Assembly (NCBI RefSeq): GCF_018224615.1
Contig: NZ_JAGTUK010000002.1
Coordinates: 434,001 to 498,000 of the forward strand
Source: Microbacterium paraoxydans
GTDB taxonomy: Bacteria; Actinomycetota; Actinomycetes; Actinomycetales; Microbacteriaceae
Direction of reading: 5' to 3'
DNA: 64,000 nucleotides
Shown here: positions 17,647 through 26,355 of the stretch, one piece after another
Numbering within the stretch: the stretch's first letter is position 1
Layout: each line of letters opens with the position of its first letter
The notes under the pieces: generated by a model
Databases searched by the model: none
Seen by the model: the letters and a program-made list of their open reading frames with translations, nothing else
What the model was told of the DNA's origin: nothing
Made by a program: the position numbers and the translations under genes

Positions 17647-18579
17647 CTACCCGAGGCTCTGCGGCGGATCCTGCCACCCGCGCGGGTCGGGCTCGAGCCG
17701 ACGCAGCGCCTGGAGCAGCGCGTCGTCGACGGGTGCCGCGAGCAGGTCGCGCGTCGCTCGGAGGTCGTCGACCGTGCGCATGCCGATGATGGTCCGGTCG
17801 ATCCGCGGGTCGTCGGTCGAGAAGGCGAGGGCGGCGGCGATCAGGGGGACACCGGCCGCCCGGCAGAGGGAGGCCGCTTCCTCCGCGGTGTGACGGGCAC
17901 TCGGTGCTGCAAGACCGTAGGCGTAGCGCTCGGTGGGCGGCGGCCAGGCGGTCAGGAATCCGCCCCCGTAGGGCGAGGCGTTCGTGACGTGGACGCCGAG
18001 TGTGTGCGCGTGGTCGATCAGGCGTTCGGCGCTCCGGTCGACGATCGTGTAGCGGTTGTGCGTGATGAGCGCCTCGAAGTGGCCGGTGTCGAGGTAGCGG
18101 CGCATCAGGGACGAGGGTCCGCCCGCGACACCCAGGGTTCCGATCACGCCGGCCTCGCGTGCGGCGACCAGAGCGGCGACCGGCCCGTCGACCGCGAACG
18201 CCTGCTCCCAGCTGATGTTCTCCGGATCGTGGAGGTAGACCGCGGGGAGCCGGTCGAGCCCCAGGCGGCTGCGGCTCTCATCGAGCGACCGGCGCACGCG
18301 AGCCCCGGAGAACTCCCCGGACACCATGTCCCGGTCCGCCTTGGTCTGGATCAGGAAATCGTCGGGCACACCGCCGTACTCACGGATCGCCACGCCGATC
18401 CGCTCCTCGCTGGCGCCGAAGCCGTAGTTGTTCGCGGTGTCCAGCACGCGCACGATCGGATCCTCGAAGAGCGCGAGCACGAGGTCGATGGAATCGGCGG
18501 CGGGCACGTCCGTTCCGACGCTCGCCGGGTTCCAGTGCACCCAGCTGCCTGACCCTGCCGCGATCCTCGATGTCGTCAC
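17647..18579 (-). CDS. Aldo/keto reductase (aldose 1-dehydrogenase-like)
   Basis: GTG 18579 is chosen because GAAGGGG lies eight bases upstream, giving 310 residues. The catalytic tetrad is visible: D and Y in DTANNYGFGASEERIG, K in FLIQTKADRD and H in AVYLHDPENI. The whole resembles NAD(P)-dependent D-threo-aldose/L-fucose 1-dehydrogenases. It is divergent from a hydroxyacid dehydrogenase with a LacI-type operator between them, so it probably oxidises the sugar imported by the 19819-22979 transporter. Confidence 0.8.
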   Translation of the reverse strand: MTTSRIAAGSGSWVHWNPASVGTDVPAADSIDLVLALFEDPIVRVLDTANNYGFGASEERIGVAIREYGGVPDDFLIQTKADRDMVSGEFSGARVRRSLDESRSRLGLDRLPAVYLHDPENISWEQAFAVDGPVAALVAAREAGVIGTLGVAGGPSSLMRRYLDTGHFEALITHNRYTIVDRSAERLIDHAHTLGVHVTNASPYGGGFLTAWPPPTERYAYGLAAPSARHTAEEAASLCRAAGVPLIAAALAFSTDDPRIDRTIIGMRTVDDLRATRDLLAAPVDDALLQALRRLEPDPRGWQDPPQSLG

Positions 18580-18630
18580 GGTGACCGCCCCTTCGCGTAC
18601 GTCATTGGTCCCGAATGCTGCTACATTCTC

Positions 18631-18645
18631 GGAATGCGGTTTCCC
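18631..18645. promoter_or_regulatory. LacI-type operator (site D)
   Basis: GGAATGCGGTTTCCC differs at one of 15 positions from GGAATGCGCTTTCCC, which is the reverse complement of the site at 19753. It lies between the divergent aldo/keto reductase and hydroxyacid dehydrogenase genes. An additional inverted repeat GAATG/CATTC sits at 18613-18628. Confidence 0.65.
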
Positions 18646-18692
18646 GCGCACCGATCGTAGTCCGCCACCGCCGCATCCGCCAAGGAGAATCG

Positions 18693-19712
18693 ATGACCGT
18701 CCCCCCGAGTCCGATGTCGACCGACCGGCCGCCCGCGCAGTTCGTGATGCGCCGCGGCCTCGTGACCCAGCTGTTCTCCGCAGAGCAGTTCGCGGCCCTC
18801 GGCGGCCTGCTCGACTTCGGCGACCGACCCGTGCTGCAGACCCTGGACGATCCGCGGCTCGGCACGGTGCACACCCTGATCACGGGGTGGGGCTGCCCCC
18901 GGATCGGGCCCGAGGAGCTCGACCGAATGCCCGCCCTCCGGGCCATCCACCACGCTGCCGGAACCGTCAAGGAGCACCTCGACCCGGAGGTCTGGCACCG
19001 GGGGATACGCGTGACGACGGCGGCTGCCGCGAACGCCGTGCCGGTCGCGGAGTACACGCTCGCCATGATCCTCCTCGAGGGCAAAGGCATCCCCGCCGCC
19101 GCGGCCGCACACCGCCGCGATCCCGGCGGCGACCTCTCGCCGCTCTTCGAGCGCATCGGCAATCACCGCCGCCGCATCGGCATCCTCGGCGCCTCGAAGA
19201 TCGGGAGGCGCGTGATCGCGCTGCTCAGCGGCTTCGACCTCGACGTCGCCGTGAGCGATCCGTATCTGCGCGACGACGACCCGATTCGCGAGCACGCGCG
19301 GGTGGTCGGCCTCGACGAGCTGTTCTCGACCAGTGACATCGTGAGCGTTCACGCCCCGCTGCTCCCCGGCACCGTCGGCCTCGTGAGCCGCCGGCTGCTC
19401 GGGCTGATGCCGGATGGGGCGACCCTGATCAACACGGCGAGGGGCCCGATCGTGGACCAGGACGCCCTCGTCGACGAGGTCAGGGCCGGACGCCTCAGGG
19501 CCGTGCTCGACGTCACGGATCCCGAACCCCTGCCCGCAGGGCACGTCCTGCTCGAGTCGCCCTCGGTGATCGTGACCCCGCACATCGCGGGAGCCCTGGG
19601 CAACGAGCTCAGGCGTCTGGGCGACTCCGTCGTCGCGGAGGTCCGGAGGGCCGCCCGGGGCGAGAGCGCACGACACGCCGTGTCTCTCGACGAACTCGCG
19701 GCCATGGCGTGA
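18693..19712 (+). CDS. D-2-hydroxyacid dehydrogenase family protein
   Basis: ATG 18693 has AAGGAG six bases upstream and yields 339 residues. The NAD-binding Rossmann motif is GILGASKIGRR; the catalytic Arg is in NTARGPIVD, the Glu in DVTDPEPLP and the His in TPHIAGA. Members reduce or oxidise 2-keto/2-hydroxy acids such as phosphoglycerate, hydroxypyruvate or sugar acids. Operator site D upstream and the ABC transporter downstream place it in a LacI-controlled sugar pathway. Confidence 0.87.
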   Translation: MTVPPSPMSTDRPPAQFVMRRGLVTQLFSAEQFAALGGLLDFGDRPVLQTLDDPRLGTVHTLITGWGCPRIGPEELDRMPALRAIHHAAGTVKEHLDPEVWHRGIRVTTAAAANAVPVAEYTLAMILLEGKGIPAAAAAHRRDPGGDLSPLFERIGNHRRRIGILGASKIGRRVIALLSGFDLDVAVSDPYLRDDDPIREHARVVGLDELFSTSDIVSVHAPLLPGTVGLVSRRLLGLMPDGATLINTARGPIVDQDALVDEVRAGRLRAVLDVTDPEPLPAGHVLLESPSVIVTPHIAGALGNELRRLGDSVVAEVRRAARGESARHAVSLDELAAMA

Positions 19713-19720
19713 ACCGCCGC

Positions 19721-19749
19721 TTGACAGGCGAGCGACGCATCCTTAGTCT
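19721..19749 (+). promoter_or_regulatory. Promoter of the first CUT1 transporter operon
   Basis: TTGACA (19721-19726), a 17-bp spacer and TAGTCT (19744-19749). The predicted start near 19756 falls inside the LacI-type operator at 19753-19767, the expected layout for repression. Confidence 0.75.
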
Positions 19750-19752
19750 CAT

Positions 19753-19767
19753 GGGAAAGCGCATTCC
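19753..19767. promoter_or_regulatory. LacI-type operator (site A)
   Basis: GGGAAAGCGCATTCC, a pseudo-palindrome centred on CG, overlaps the predicted transcript start of the transporter operon. The same sequence, inverted, recurs at 24075 and 18631. Confidence 0.75.
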
Positions 19768-19818
19768 GACCCACTTTCCCACGTCGACCCGACGGCTACC
19801 CATCAAAGGAGATGCACC

Positions 19819-21120
19819 ATGAGAAGGACCCTGCTGGCCGCTGGGGCGATCGTCGCCTCAGCCGCCCTGCTCGCCGGCTGCGGCGCCGGAACCGGAAGCG
19901 GGACCGAGGACGAGGGCAGTGGCCCCGTCACGCTGCAGATGTGGTCGTGGGACCCGTCGATGCCCGAGATCGCCGAGGTCTGGAACGAGTCGCACCCCGA
20001 CATCCAGGTCGAGGTCACCGATCCCGCCGGCGGCAACGAGCTCGTCAGCCGCATCCTCACCGCCCACAAGTCCGGTGACGCCGCCGACATCGTGAAAGTC
20101 GAGTACCAGGCGCTCCCGGCGCTCGTGTCGAACGGCGTCGCCGCCGACATCACCGAGTACACCAAGGACGCGACCGACAGCTTCACCCCGGCGGCGTTCG
20201 ACCAGGTCTCCTTCGACGGCAAGGTCTTCGGCCTGCCCCAGGACTTCGCGCCGCTCGTCTTCTTCTACCGCAACGACATCTTCGAGCAGTACGGCCTGAC
20301 GCCGCCGACCACGTGGGACGAGTACGCCGACGTCGCCCGCGCGCTGCACCAGGCCGATCCGAGCAAGTACCTCGGCACGTTCAGCTCGGCCGATCCGGGG
20401 TGGTTCACCGGACTCGCCCAGCAGGCGGGAGCGAACTGGTGGTCCGCGAAGGGTGAGACCTGGAAGGTCGCGATCGACGACGCCGCCTCCGTCAAGGTCG
20501 CCGACTACTGGCAGGGCCTGATCGACGAAGGGGTCATCAAGGGCGAGCCCTTCTGGTCCCCGCAGTGGAACAAGGAGATGGACGACGGCACGTATGCCGG
20601 ATGGATCTCCGGAGCCTGGGCCCCCGCCCAGTTCGGCGGCATCGCCCCCAACACCGAGGGCAAGTGGACGATGACCGCGCTTCCCAGCTGGGACGCGGGC
20701 GACGCCACCACCGGGATCTGGGGCGGTTCGGCGACGGCCGTCACCACCGACTCGAAGCACCCGAAGGAAGCCGCAGCCTTCATCGAGTGGTTCAACACCA
20801 GCGACGAGGCACTCGCGCTGCAGGTCGAGAAGATCAACATCTTCCCGGCGGCGATCAACGGGCAGAAGCTCGATGCCCTGCAGACGCCCCCGAAGTACAT
20901 GCCGAACCAGCCCGACTACTACTCGACGGTCGCGAAGATCTCCGAGGGGGCACGCACGTTCGACCTCTGGGGTCCGAACGCGACCGTCACGTTCGGCGCC
21001 TACAACGACGGCTTCGCCGCCGCCATCGAATCCGGCTCCCCCTTCTCCGACGTGCTGAAGAACATGCAGGAGGTCACGGTCGCCGACATGGAGAAGCTCG
21101 GCTTCACGGTCGAGAAATAG
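19819..21120 (+). CDS. Sugar ABC transporter substrate-binding lipoprotein (CUT1)
   Basis: The 433-residue protein has a signal peptide ending in the lipobox LLAGC (Cys about residue 21), so it is anchored outside the membrane. A large alpha/beta binding domain with the extracellular solute-binding family 1 pattern follows (VLPQ-like GLPQDFAPLVFFYRNDIF, and GIWGGSATAV). AAAGGAG lies upstream of the ATG. It captures the sugar for the two permeases that follow; the identity of the sugar is not evident. Confidence 0.93.
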   Translation: MRRTLLAAGAIVASAALLAGCGAGTGSGTEDEGSGPVTLQMWSWDPSMPEIAEVWNESHPDIQVEVTDPAGGNELVSRILTAHKSGDAADIVKVEYQALPALVSNGVAADITEYTKDATDSFTPAAFDQVSFDGKVFGLPQDFAPLVFFYRNDIFEQYGLTPPTTWDEYADVARALHQADPSKYLGTFSSADPGWFTGLAQQAGANWWSAKGETWKVAIDDAASVKVADYWQGLIDEGVIKGEPFWSPQWNKEMDDGTYAGWISGAWAPAQFGGIAPNTEGKWTMTALPSWDAGDATTGIWGGSATAVTTDSKHPKEAAAFIEWFNTSDEALALQVEKINIFPAAINGQKLDALQTPPKYMPNQPDYYSTVAKISEGARTFDLWGPNATVTFGAYNDGFAAAIESGSPFSDVLKNMQEVTVADMEKLGFTVEK

Positions 21121-21126
21121 CATGCC

Positions 21127-21158
21127 GGGTGGGCGGGGCGCCGCCGCCTCGCCCACCC
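21127..21158 (+). promoter_or_regulatory. Intercistronic hairpin between binding protein and permease genes
   Basis: GGGTGGGCG (21127-21135) pairs with CGCCCACCC (21150-21158). No T-tract follows, so it is more likely an mRNA stabiliser or partial terminator than a full stop. The same arrangement recurs at 29978, 38801 and 61415. Confidence 0.7.
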
Positions 21159-21177
21159 TCCCGAGAGAAAGACAGAC

Positions 21178-22116
21178 GTGACCACCACCACCGCCGCGCG
21201 GCGATCGAGCCGGCACACCCCTGAAGAGTCGCGTGGCCGACGTCGACCGAGGACGAACGCCGGCTTCGCCCTCGCCCTGCTGGCCCCGGCCCTGATCCTG
21301 CTCGCCCTCTTCACGCTCGCCCCCGCCATCTACGCGCTCGTGCTCAGCCTGATGCAGCGCCGGCTCTCCGGCGGGCTCCTGGGAGGGCAATCCACGCTCG
21401 AGTTCGTCGGGTTCGCCAACTACCTCGCCGCCTTCCTCGACTCCGAGCTGTGGGCCGGCCTCGGACGCATGCTGATCGTGGCGGGCATCGGCGTGCCGGG
21501 CACCATCATCCTCGCCGCGCTCTTCGCCCTGTGCCTCGACGCGGACCGCACCCGCCTCGTCGGCGTGTGGCGGATCCTGATCTTCCTCCCCTACGCGGTG
21601 CCGGGCGTGATCGCGTCGCTGCTGTGGGGCTTCCTCTACCTCCCGGCCACCAGTCCGATCGGCGGCGACGTCATCGACTTCTTCGGCGGGACGGAGATCT
21701 TCTTCTCCGTGGCGAACATCGCCGTCTGGGGAGTTGTCGGCTTCAACATGGTGATCATGTACACGGCCCTGCGCGGGCTGCCCCAGGAGATGTACGAGGC
21801 GGCGAAGCTCGACGGCGCAGGCGAGTTGCAGATCGCGCTGCGCATCAAGCTCCCCCTGATCCGGCCCGCGATCGTGATGTGCTCGCTCTTCTCGGTGCTG
21901 GGCGCACTGCAGCTGTTCAACGAGCCGACCACCCTGCGCCCGCTCGCGAACGCGATCTCGTCGACCTGGGTGCCGCTGATGAAGGTGTACACCGACGCGT
22001 TCGTCAACGACGACATCCACCGTGCCGCGGCCACTTCGCTGCTGCTCGTCGCGCTCACGGTCGGGGCATCCGTCCTCGTGAACCGCATCGGAATCCTGAT
22101 CGGAAAGAAGCGATGA
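21178..22116 (+). CDS. Sugar ABC transporter permease, MalF type
   Basis: The 312-residue protein has six membrane helices and the EAA loop EAAKLDGAGELQIALRIKLPLIRP, which contacts the ATPase. It starts at GTG 21178 with AGAGAAAG upstream. It overlaps the next permease by ATGA. No ATPase gene is present in the operon. Confidence 0.93.
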   Translation: MTTTTAARRSSRHTPEESRGRRRPRTNAGFALALLAPALILLALFTLAPAIYALVLSLMQRRLSGGLLGGQSTLEFVGFANYLAAFLDSELWAGLGRMLIVAGIGVPGTIILAALFALCLDADRTRLVGVWRILIFLPYAVPGVIASLLWGFLYLPATSPIGGDVIDFFGGTEIFFSVANIAVWGVVGFNMVIMYTALRGLPQEMYEAAKLDGAGELQIALRIKLPLIRPAIVMCSLFSVLGALQLFNEPTTLRPLANAISSTWVPLMKVYTDAFVNDDIHRAAATSLLLVALTVGASVLVNRIGILIGKKR

Positions 22117-22979
22117 CCACCGTCTCGTCCAGCCCCCGGCGTCTGAGCCGCACGAACCTGTTCTCCACGATCATCCTGTTCGTCGGCGCCCTCTACTGCG
22201 TGCTGCCGGTGCTGTGGATCGTGATCGCCGCGACCAAGAGCAGCACCGAACTGTTCTCCACCCCGACCGCGCTCCCGTCGTTCACCGGTGGTCTGTTCGA
22301 GAACATCGCCGAGCTCCTCGCGTACCGCGACGGCATCTTCGGACGCTGGATGCTCAACTCCGCGCTGTACGCGGGTGGCGGCGGCATCGCGTCGACGCTC
22401 ATCGCCGCCGCCGCAGGGTACGCCCTCGCCAAGTACCGGTTCCGGGGGAGCACGTCCATCTTCCGCATCATCGTCGCGGCAGTGCTGCTGCCCCAGATCA
22501 TGCTCGCGATCCCGCAGTACCTGCTGCTGGCGCAGTTCGGGATGACCAACAACTACTTCTCGGTGATCCTGCCGCTGCTGGTGAGCCCGTACGCGATCTA
22601 CCTCTGCAAGATCTACGCCGAAGCCTCGGTGCCCTACGAGATCATGGAGGCCGCGCGGATCGACGGCGCCACGGAATGGCGCATCTTCCTGTCGACCGGC
22701 CTGCGGCTGATGTCCCCCGCGCTGGTGACGGTCTTCCTGCTGCAGTTCATCGCGATCTGGAACAACTTCCTGTTGCCCTTCATCATGCTCACGGACGACT
22801 CGAAGTTCCCCCTCACGCTCGGCCTCTACGCCATGCTCCGTGCCGGCGCCTCCCAGGCGGCGCTCTACTCCCTCGTCATCACGGGGGCGGCGATCGCGAT
22901 CATCCCGGTGGTCGCGCTGTTCCTGTCGCTCCAGCGGTTCTGGCGCCTGGATCTCATGTCGGGCGGTGTGAAGGCATGA
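22113..22979 (+). CDS. Sugar ABC transporter permease, MalG type
   Basis: The 288-residue protein starts at the ATG overlapping the previous stop. Six helices and the EAA motif EAARIDGATEWRIFLSTGLRLM are present. It pairs with the preceding permease. The end is 29 bases from the convergent LacI gene. Confidence 0.93.
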   Translation: MTTVSSSPRRLSRTNLFSTIILFVGALYCVLPVLWIVIAATKSSTELFSTPTALPSFTGGLFENIAELLAYRDGIFGRWMLNSALYAGGGGIASTLIAAAAGYALAKYRFRGSTSIFRIIVAAVLLPQIMLAIPQYLLLAQFGMTNNYFSVILPLLVSPYAIYLCKIYAEASVPYEIMEAARIDGATEWRIFLSTGLRLMSPALVTVFLLQFIAIWNNFLLPFIMLTDDSKFPLTLGLYAMLRAGASQAALYSLVITGAAIAIIPVVALFLSLQRFWRLDLMSGGVKA

Positions 22980-23008
22980 ACCGTCTGCGCCGCGCGTCGC
23001 CCTCGGAC

Positions 23009-24052
23009 TCAGCGGGGCGGTGTGCTCGCGCGCACGACCGGATGGGTGGGGATGACGCGGCGGCGAAGCTCCGCGGGCGCCGCCGTGGCGCGATGGATCG
23101 CCTCGGCGGCGACCTCGTCGACCGGCACGTGCACGCTCGTGAGGGATGGCACGACGTCACGCAGGGTCGTGATGTCGTCGAACCCGGCGACGCCGATGCG
23201 TCCCGGCATCTCGATGCCTCGCCCGCGGAGCCCGTTCAGCGCTCCGAGAGCCAGGTCGTCCGTCACGGCGAACACCAGATCCGTGGACGCGAGCACGCTG
23301 TCGTCGAGCGACGTCACGAGCTCGCGCGCGCCGTCCCAGTGGAACGCGGGACGCAGCACGCGCGACGGCGGGATGGCGATGCCCGCTTCCGCGAAGCCGG
23401 CCGTGAAGCCTTCGATGCGCTCCTGCATGGAACGCAGCGGCAGGTCGCTTCCGAGGAGCAGCGGCGAGCGGTAGCCGCGTGCCACCATCTCGACGGCGAG
23501 GCGGCGCGCGCCCTCGAAGTTGTCGAAGTACACGGTCTCGAACGGCATGTCGGTGCGGCTGATCAGCACCACGCGCCCACCCGTCTCCTGGTAGCGCAGC
23601 AGCTCCGCCTCGACGGCGGGGTCGGACCGTGCATCGGTGTAGCCGGTTCCCGCGAGGATGATCGCGCGCGGATGCTCGCCCCGGAGCTCGCGGACCAGCT
23701 CGAGCTCGCGCTCCGTGCGCCGAGAGCTGACGGCGAGCGAGACGCGCAGATCGATCTTCTCCGCAGCGCTCATGATCGACGCCGTCATCGCCGAGAAGTA
23801 GGCGTCGGCGATGCCGCCCGTGATGAGGGCGATGCGGTGGGACGCACCCCTCGCCACGGCCTGCGCGGCGATGTTCGGAGCGTAACCGAGGCGGCGCGCC
23901 GCATCGAGCACGCGCTCGCGGTACTCGGCGTCCACGCGCCGCGCCGAACCGTTCACGACGCGGGAAGCGGTGGACTGGGAGACGCCGGCGAGACGGGCGA
24001 CATCCGAGAGCGTCGGCGGTCGCCCGCCACGAGTATCGAGAGTCATCGTCAT
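23009..24052 (-). CDS. LacI-family transcriptional regulator
   Basis: ATG 24052 is preferred (the frame opens at 24073 but those residues are not family-like), giving 347 residues. The N-terminal helix-turn-helix is TLSDVARLAGVSQSTASRVVNGS with the LacI hinge region after it; a periplasmic-binding-protein-like sensor domain fills the rest. It lies between the transporter and the divergent ALDH/ThuA genes. Matching operators at 18631, 19753, 24075 and 24129 define its likely regulon, including itself. Confidence 0.92.
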   Translation of the reverse strand: MTMTLDTRGGRPPTLSDVARLAGVSQSTASRVVNGSARRVDAEYRERVLDAARRLGYAPNIAAQAVARGASHRIALITGGIADAYFSAMTASIMSAAEKIDLRVSLAVSSRRTERELELVRELRGEHPRAIILAGTGYTDARSDPAVEAELLRYQETGGRVVLISRTDMPFETVYFDNFEGARRLAVEMVARGYRSPLLLGSDLPLRSMQERIEGFTAGFAEAGIAIPPSRVLRPAFHWDGARELVTSLDDSVLASTDLVFAVTDDLALGALNGLRGRGIEMPGRIGVAGFDDITTLRDVVPSLTSVHVPVDEVAAEAIHRATAAPAELRRRVIPTHPVVRASTPPR

Positions 24053-24074
24053 GAAGACTACCGCGAACCGCAAC

Positions 24075-24089
24075 GGAATGCGCTTTCTT
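24075..24089. promoter_or_regulatory. LacI-type operator (site B)
   Basis: GGAATGCGCTTTC (24075-24087) is identical to 13 bases of the inverted site A and lies just upstream of the LacI gene, suggesting autoregulation. Confidence 0.7.
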
Positions 24090-24128
24090 CCGGCCTACCG
24101 ACCACTTTCTATGCCAGACTGAACCAGC

Positions 24129-24144
24129 GGGACAGCGCTTTCCC
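24129..24144. promoter_or_regulatory. LacI-type operator (site C)
   Basis: GGGACAGCGCTTTCCC is palindromic at 7 of 8 position pairs and shares the GCGCTTTCCC half with sites A and B. It is 25 bases upstream of the aldehyde dehydrogenase start. Confidence 0.7.
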
Positions 24145-24168
24145 GCATCAGAGAACCGAGGTGCACCC

Positions 24169-25614
24169 ATGACGTCGACGGAATCCGGCTACCCGGACAT
24201 CGAACTCCTGGTGGACGGGAGGCGCATCGGCGCCGCCACCCGCGAGACCGCAGCGGTGGAGAACCCCGCCACCCGAGAGGTGATCGGGCGGGTGCCGCTC
24301 GCGACCGCGGACGACATCGCCGACGCGCTCGCCGGCGCCGGGCGGGCCGCCGAAGCCTGGCGTGACACCTCGCCGCACCACCGCGCCGCGATCCTCATGC
24401 GAGCCGCGCAACTGCTGCGCGACCGCCGGGAGCCGATCGCCCGTGCCATGACCCTCGAGAACGGCAAGCCCTACGGCGACTCGCTCGGCGAGGTCGACTA
24501 CACCGCCGACATCATCGACTCCCTGGCCACGGAAGCTCCGCGCGCCTACGGGGTGGTCCTCCCCACCGCCGGAGACGAGGGCCGCACCCTGGTCGTCACC
24601 GAACCCGTGGGGCCGGTCGCGGCCTTCACGCCGTGGAACTACCCGCTCACGGTGCCCGGCCGCAAGGTCGCCGCCGCCCTCGCCGCCGGCTGCACCGTGG
24701 TCATCAAGCCGGCGGAGGAGACCCCCGCCAGCGCCGTCGCCCTCGCGGATGCCCTCGTCGACGCCGGTCTGCCCGACGGCGTGCTGAGCATGCTCTTCGG
24801 CGATCCGGCTCAGATCTCCGAGACGCTGATCGCCTCTCCCGTCATCCGCAAGGTCTCGTTCACCGGGTCCATCGGCGTCGGCAAGCACCTGGCCCGCCTC
24901 GCCGGAGACGCGGCCAAGCCCGTGATGCTGGAGCTCGGCGGCCACGCACCCGTCCTGGTCTTCGACGACGTCGACGTCGACGAGGTCGCGCGACAGGCCC
25001 TCGGCGCCAAGCTCCACAACACGGGGCAGTCGTGCGGTTCGCCTGTGCGCTTCTACGTGCACCAAGCCGTCCACGCCCAGTTCGTCGCCCGGTTCGGCGA
25101 GCTGCTCGCCGCCGCACGCACGGGCGACGGCTTCGACGAGACGACGGAGATGGGACCGCTCGCGAACTCGCGCCGCTTCGACGCCATGGCGCCGTTCGTG
25201 CAGGACGCGGTCGAGCGCGGGGCCACCGTCGTCGCCGGCGGTGCGGGCGACGACAGCGTCGGATACTACTGGCCCGCCACGCTCCTCGCCGACGTCCCGG
25301 ACGACGCCCTCGTGATGCACGACGAGCCGTTCGGCCCGATCGCGGCCACGAGCGTCTTCACCGACGAGGACGAGGTGGTGGCGCGTGCCAACGCGCTCCC
25401 TTACGGTCTCGCCGCCTACGTGTTCACCAAGGACGCCGACCGGGCGCTGCGCCTGCCGCGTCGCCTGGACGTGGGGATGGTGAGCGTCAACAGGTTCGGT
25501 GTCGGCGCCAGGGACACCTTCTTCGGCGGCCGCAAGGAGAGCGGCTTCGGCTCGGAAGGCGGCCCCGAAGCCGTGCACGAATACCTGGTCAAGAAGCTGA
25601 TCTCGCAGGGATAG
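24169..25614 (+). CDS. NAD(P)-dependent aldehyde dehydrogenase (succinate-semialdehyde dehydrogenase-like)
   Basis: The 481-residue enzyme has the Asn of the oxyanion hole in FTPWNYPLT, the coenzyme-binding VIKPAEETP, the Glu in LELGGHAP and the catalytic Cys in HNTGQSCGSPVRF. It converts an aldehyde to its acid. Closest in style to the GabD-like group, but here it is in a sugar regulon, so the substrate is more likely a sugar-derived aldehyde. ThuA-like gene starts 3 bases after the stop. Confidence 0.9.
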   Translation: MTSTESGYPDIELLVDGRRIGAATRETAAVENPATREVIGRVPLATADDIADALAGAGRAAEAWRDTSPHHRAAILMRAAQLLRDRREPIARAMTLENGKPYGDSLGEVDYTADIIDSLATEAPRAYGVVLPTAGDEGRTLVVTEPVGPVAAFTPWNYPLTVPGRKVAAALAAGCTVVIKPAEETPASAVALADALVDAGLPDGVLSMLFGDPAQISETLIASPVIRKVSFTGSIGVGKHLARLAGDAAKPVMLELGGHAPVLVFDDVDVDEVARQALGAKLHNTGQSCGSPVRFYVHQAVHAQFVARFGELLAAARTGDGFDETTEMGPLANSRRFDAMAPFVQDAVERGATVVAGGAGDDSVGYYWPATLLADVPDDALVMHDEPFGPIAATSVFTDEDEVVARANALPYGLAAYVFTKDADRALRLPRRLDVGMVSVNRFGVGARDTFFGGRKESGFGSEGGPEAVHEYLVKKLISQG

Positions 25615-25617
25615 ACC

Positions 25618-26331
25618 ATGGTCGACGCGCTCATCCTCACCGGGACCGGCCGCTACGCCGATCCGTGGCACCCGTATGCGGAGACCAGTCCTCTGCTGGC
25701 GGAACTCGTCCGTGCCGCCGGCTTCTCCCCGCAGATCGAGACCGACATCGACGCAGCGCTGCGCGGACTCGACGCCGGGGTGCGTCTGCTCGTGGTCAAC
25801 GCGGGCGACCCGGACGGCCCCGACGCCGGGGATCCGACCGACGCGCAGGCGCCGACGAGCGCGCGCGAGCAGCCGGAGGCCTCACTCGGAGCCGGGGATC
25901 TCGCCCTGGCCGCCGCACTCGATCGCGGCATCGGCCTCCTCGCCGTCCACTCGGCGGCGGCGAGCCTGCGGGACTACCCGAGCTACGAACACGCCCTCGG
26001 CGGGCGATGGGTGCGCGGGACGTCGTGGCATCCCGACTTCGGCGAAGCCCGGGTGCGGCTGGATCCGCGGCACCCGCTCGCCACCGGGACGCCCGACTTC
26101 ACCGTCGAGGATGAGCGATACACCGACCTCCGCGTGCACGGCGGGATCGACCGGCTGGCCTTCCACGAGCACGACGGCGAGCAGCATCCGCTCGTGTGGA
26201 CGCGCGTGGTCGGCCGGTCCCGGGTCGTCTACGACGCCCTCGGTCACGACGCCCGCTCGTACGCGTCGCCGGGTCATCGCGAGGTGCTCGCTCGTACCCT
26301 GCAGTGGCTGGGAGAGGTCAGGCGCCGCTGA
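25618..26331 (+). CDS. ThuA-like (trehalose utilisation) domain protein
   Basis: The 237-residue protein has the class I glutamine-amidotransferase-like fold of ThuA: an N-terminal strand ALILTGTGRYAD, a central LLAVHSAAASLRDYPSYEHALGGRWVRG, and the FTVEDERYTDLRV strand ending in a region with VWTRVVGRSRVVYDALGHD. ThuA proteins are tied to disaccharide (3-keto-glycoside) use in rhizobia. Co-transcribed with the ALDH, so probably part of the same LacI-controlled pathway. Confidence 0.85.
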   Translation: MVDALILTGTGRYADPWHPYAETSPLLAELVRAAGFSPQIETDIDAALRGLDAGVRLLVVNAGDPDGPDAGDPTDAQAPTSAREQPEASLGAGDLALAAALDRGIGLLAVHSAAASLRDYPSYEHALGGRWVRGTSWHPDFGEARVRLDPRHPLATGTPDFTVEDERYTDLRVHGGIDRLAFHEHDGEQHPLVWTRVVGRSRVVYDALGHDARSYASPGHREVLARTLQWLGEVRRR

Positions 26332-26355
26332 GCGCGCAGCATCCCTGACGCCGCC

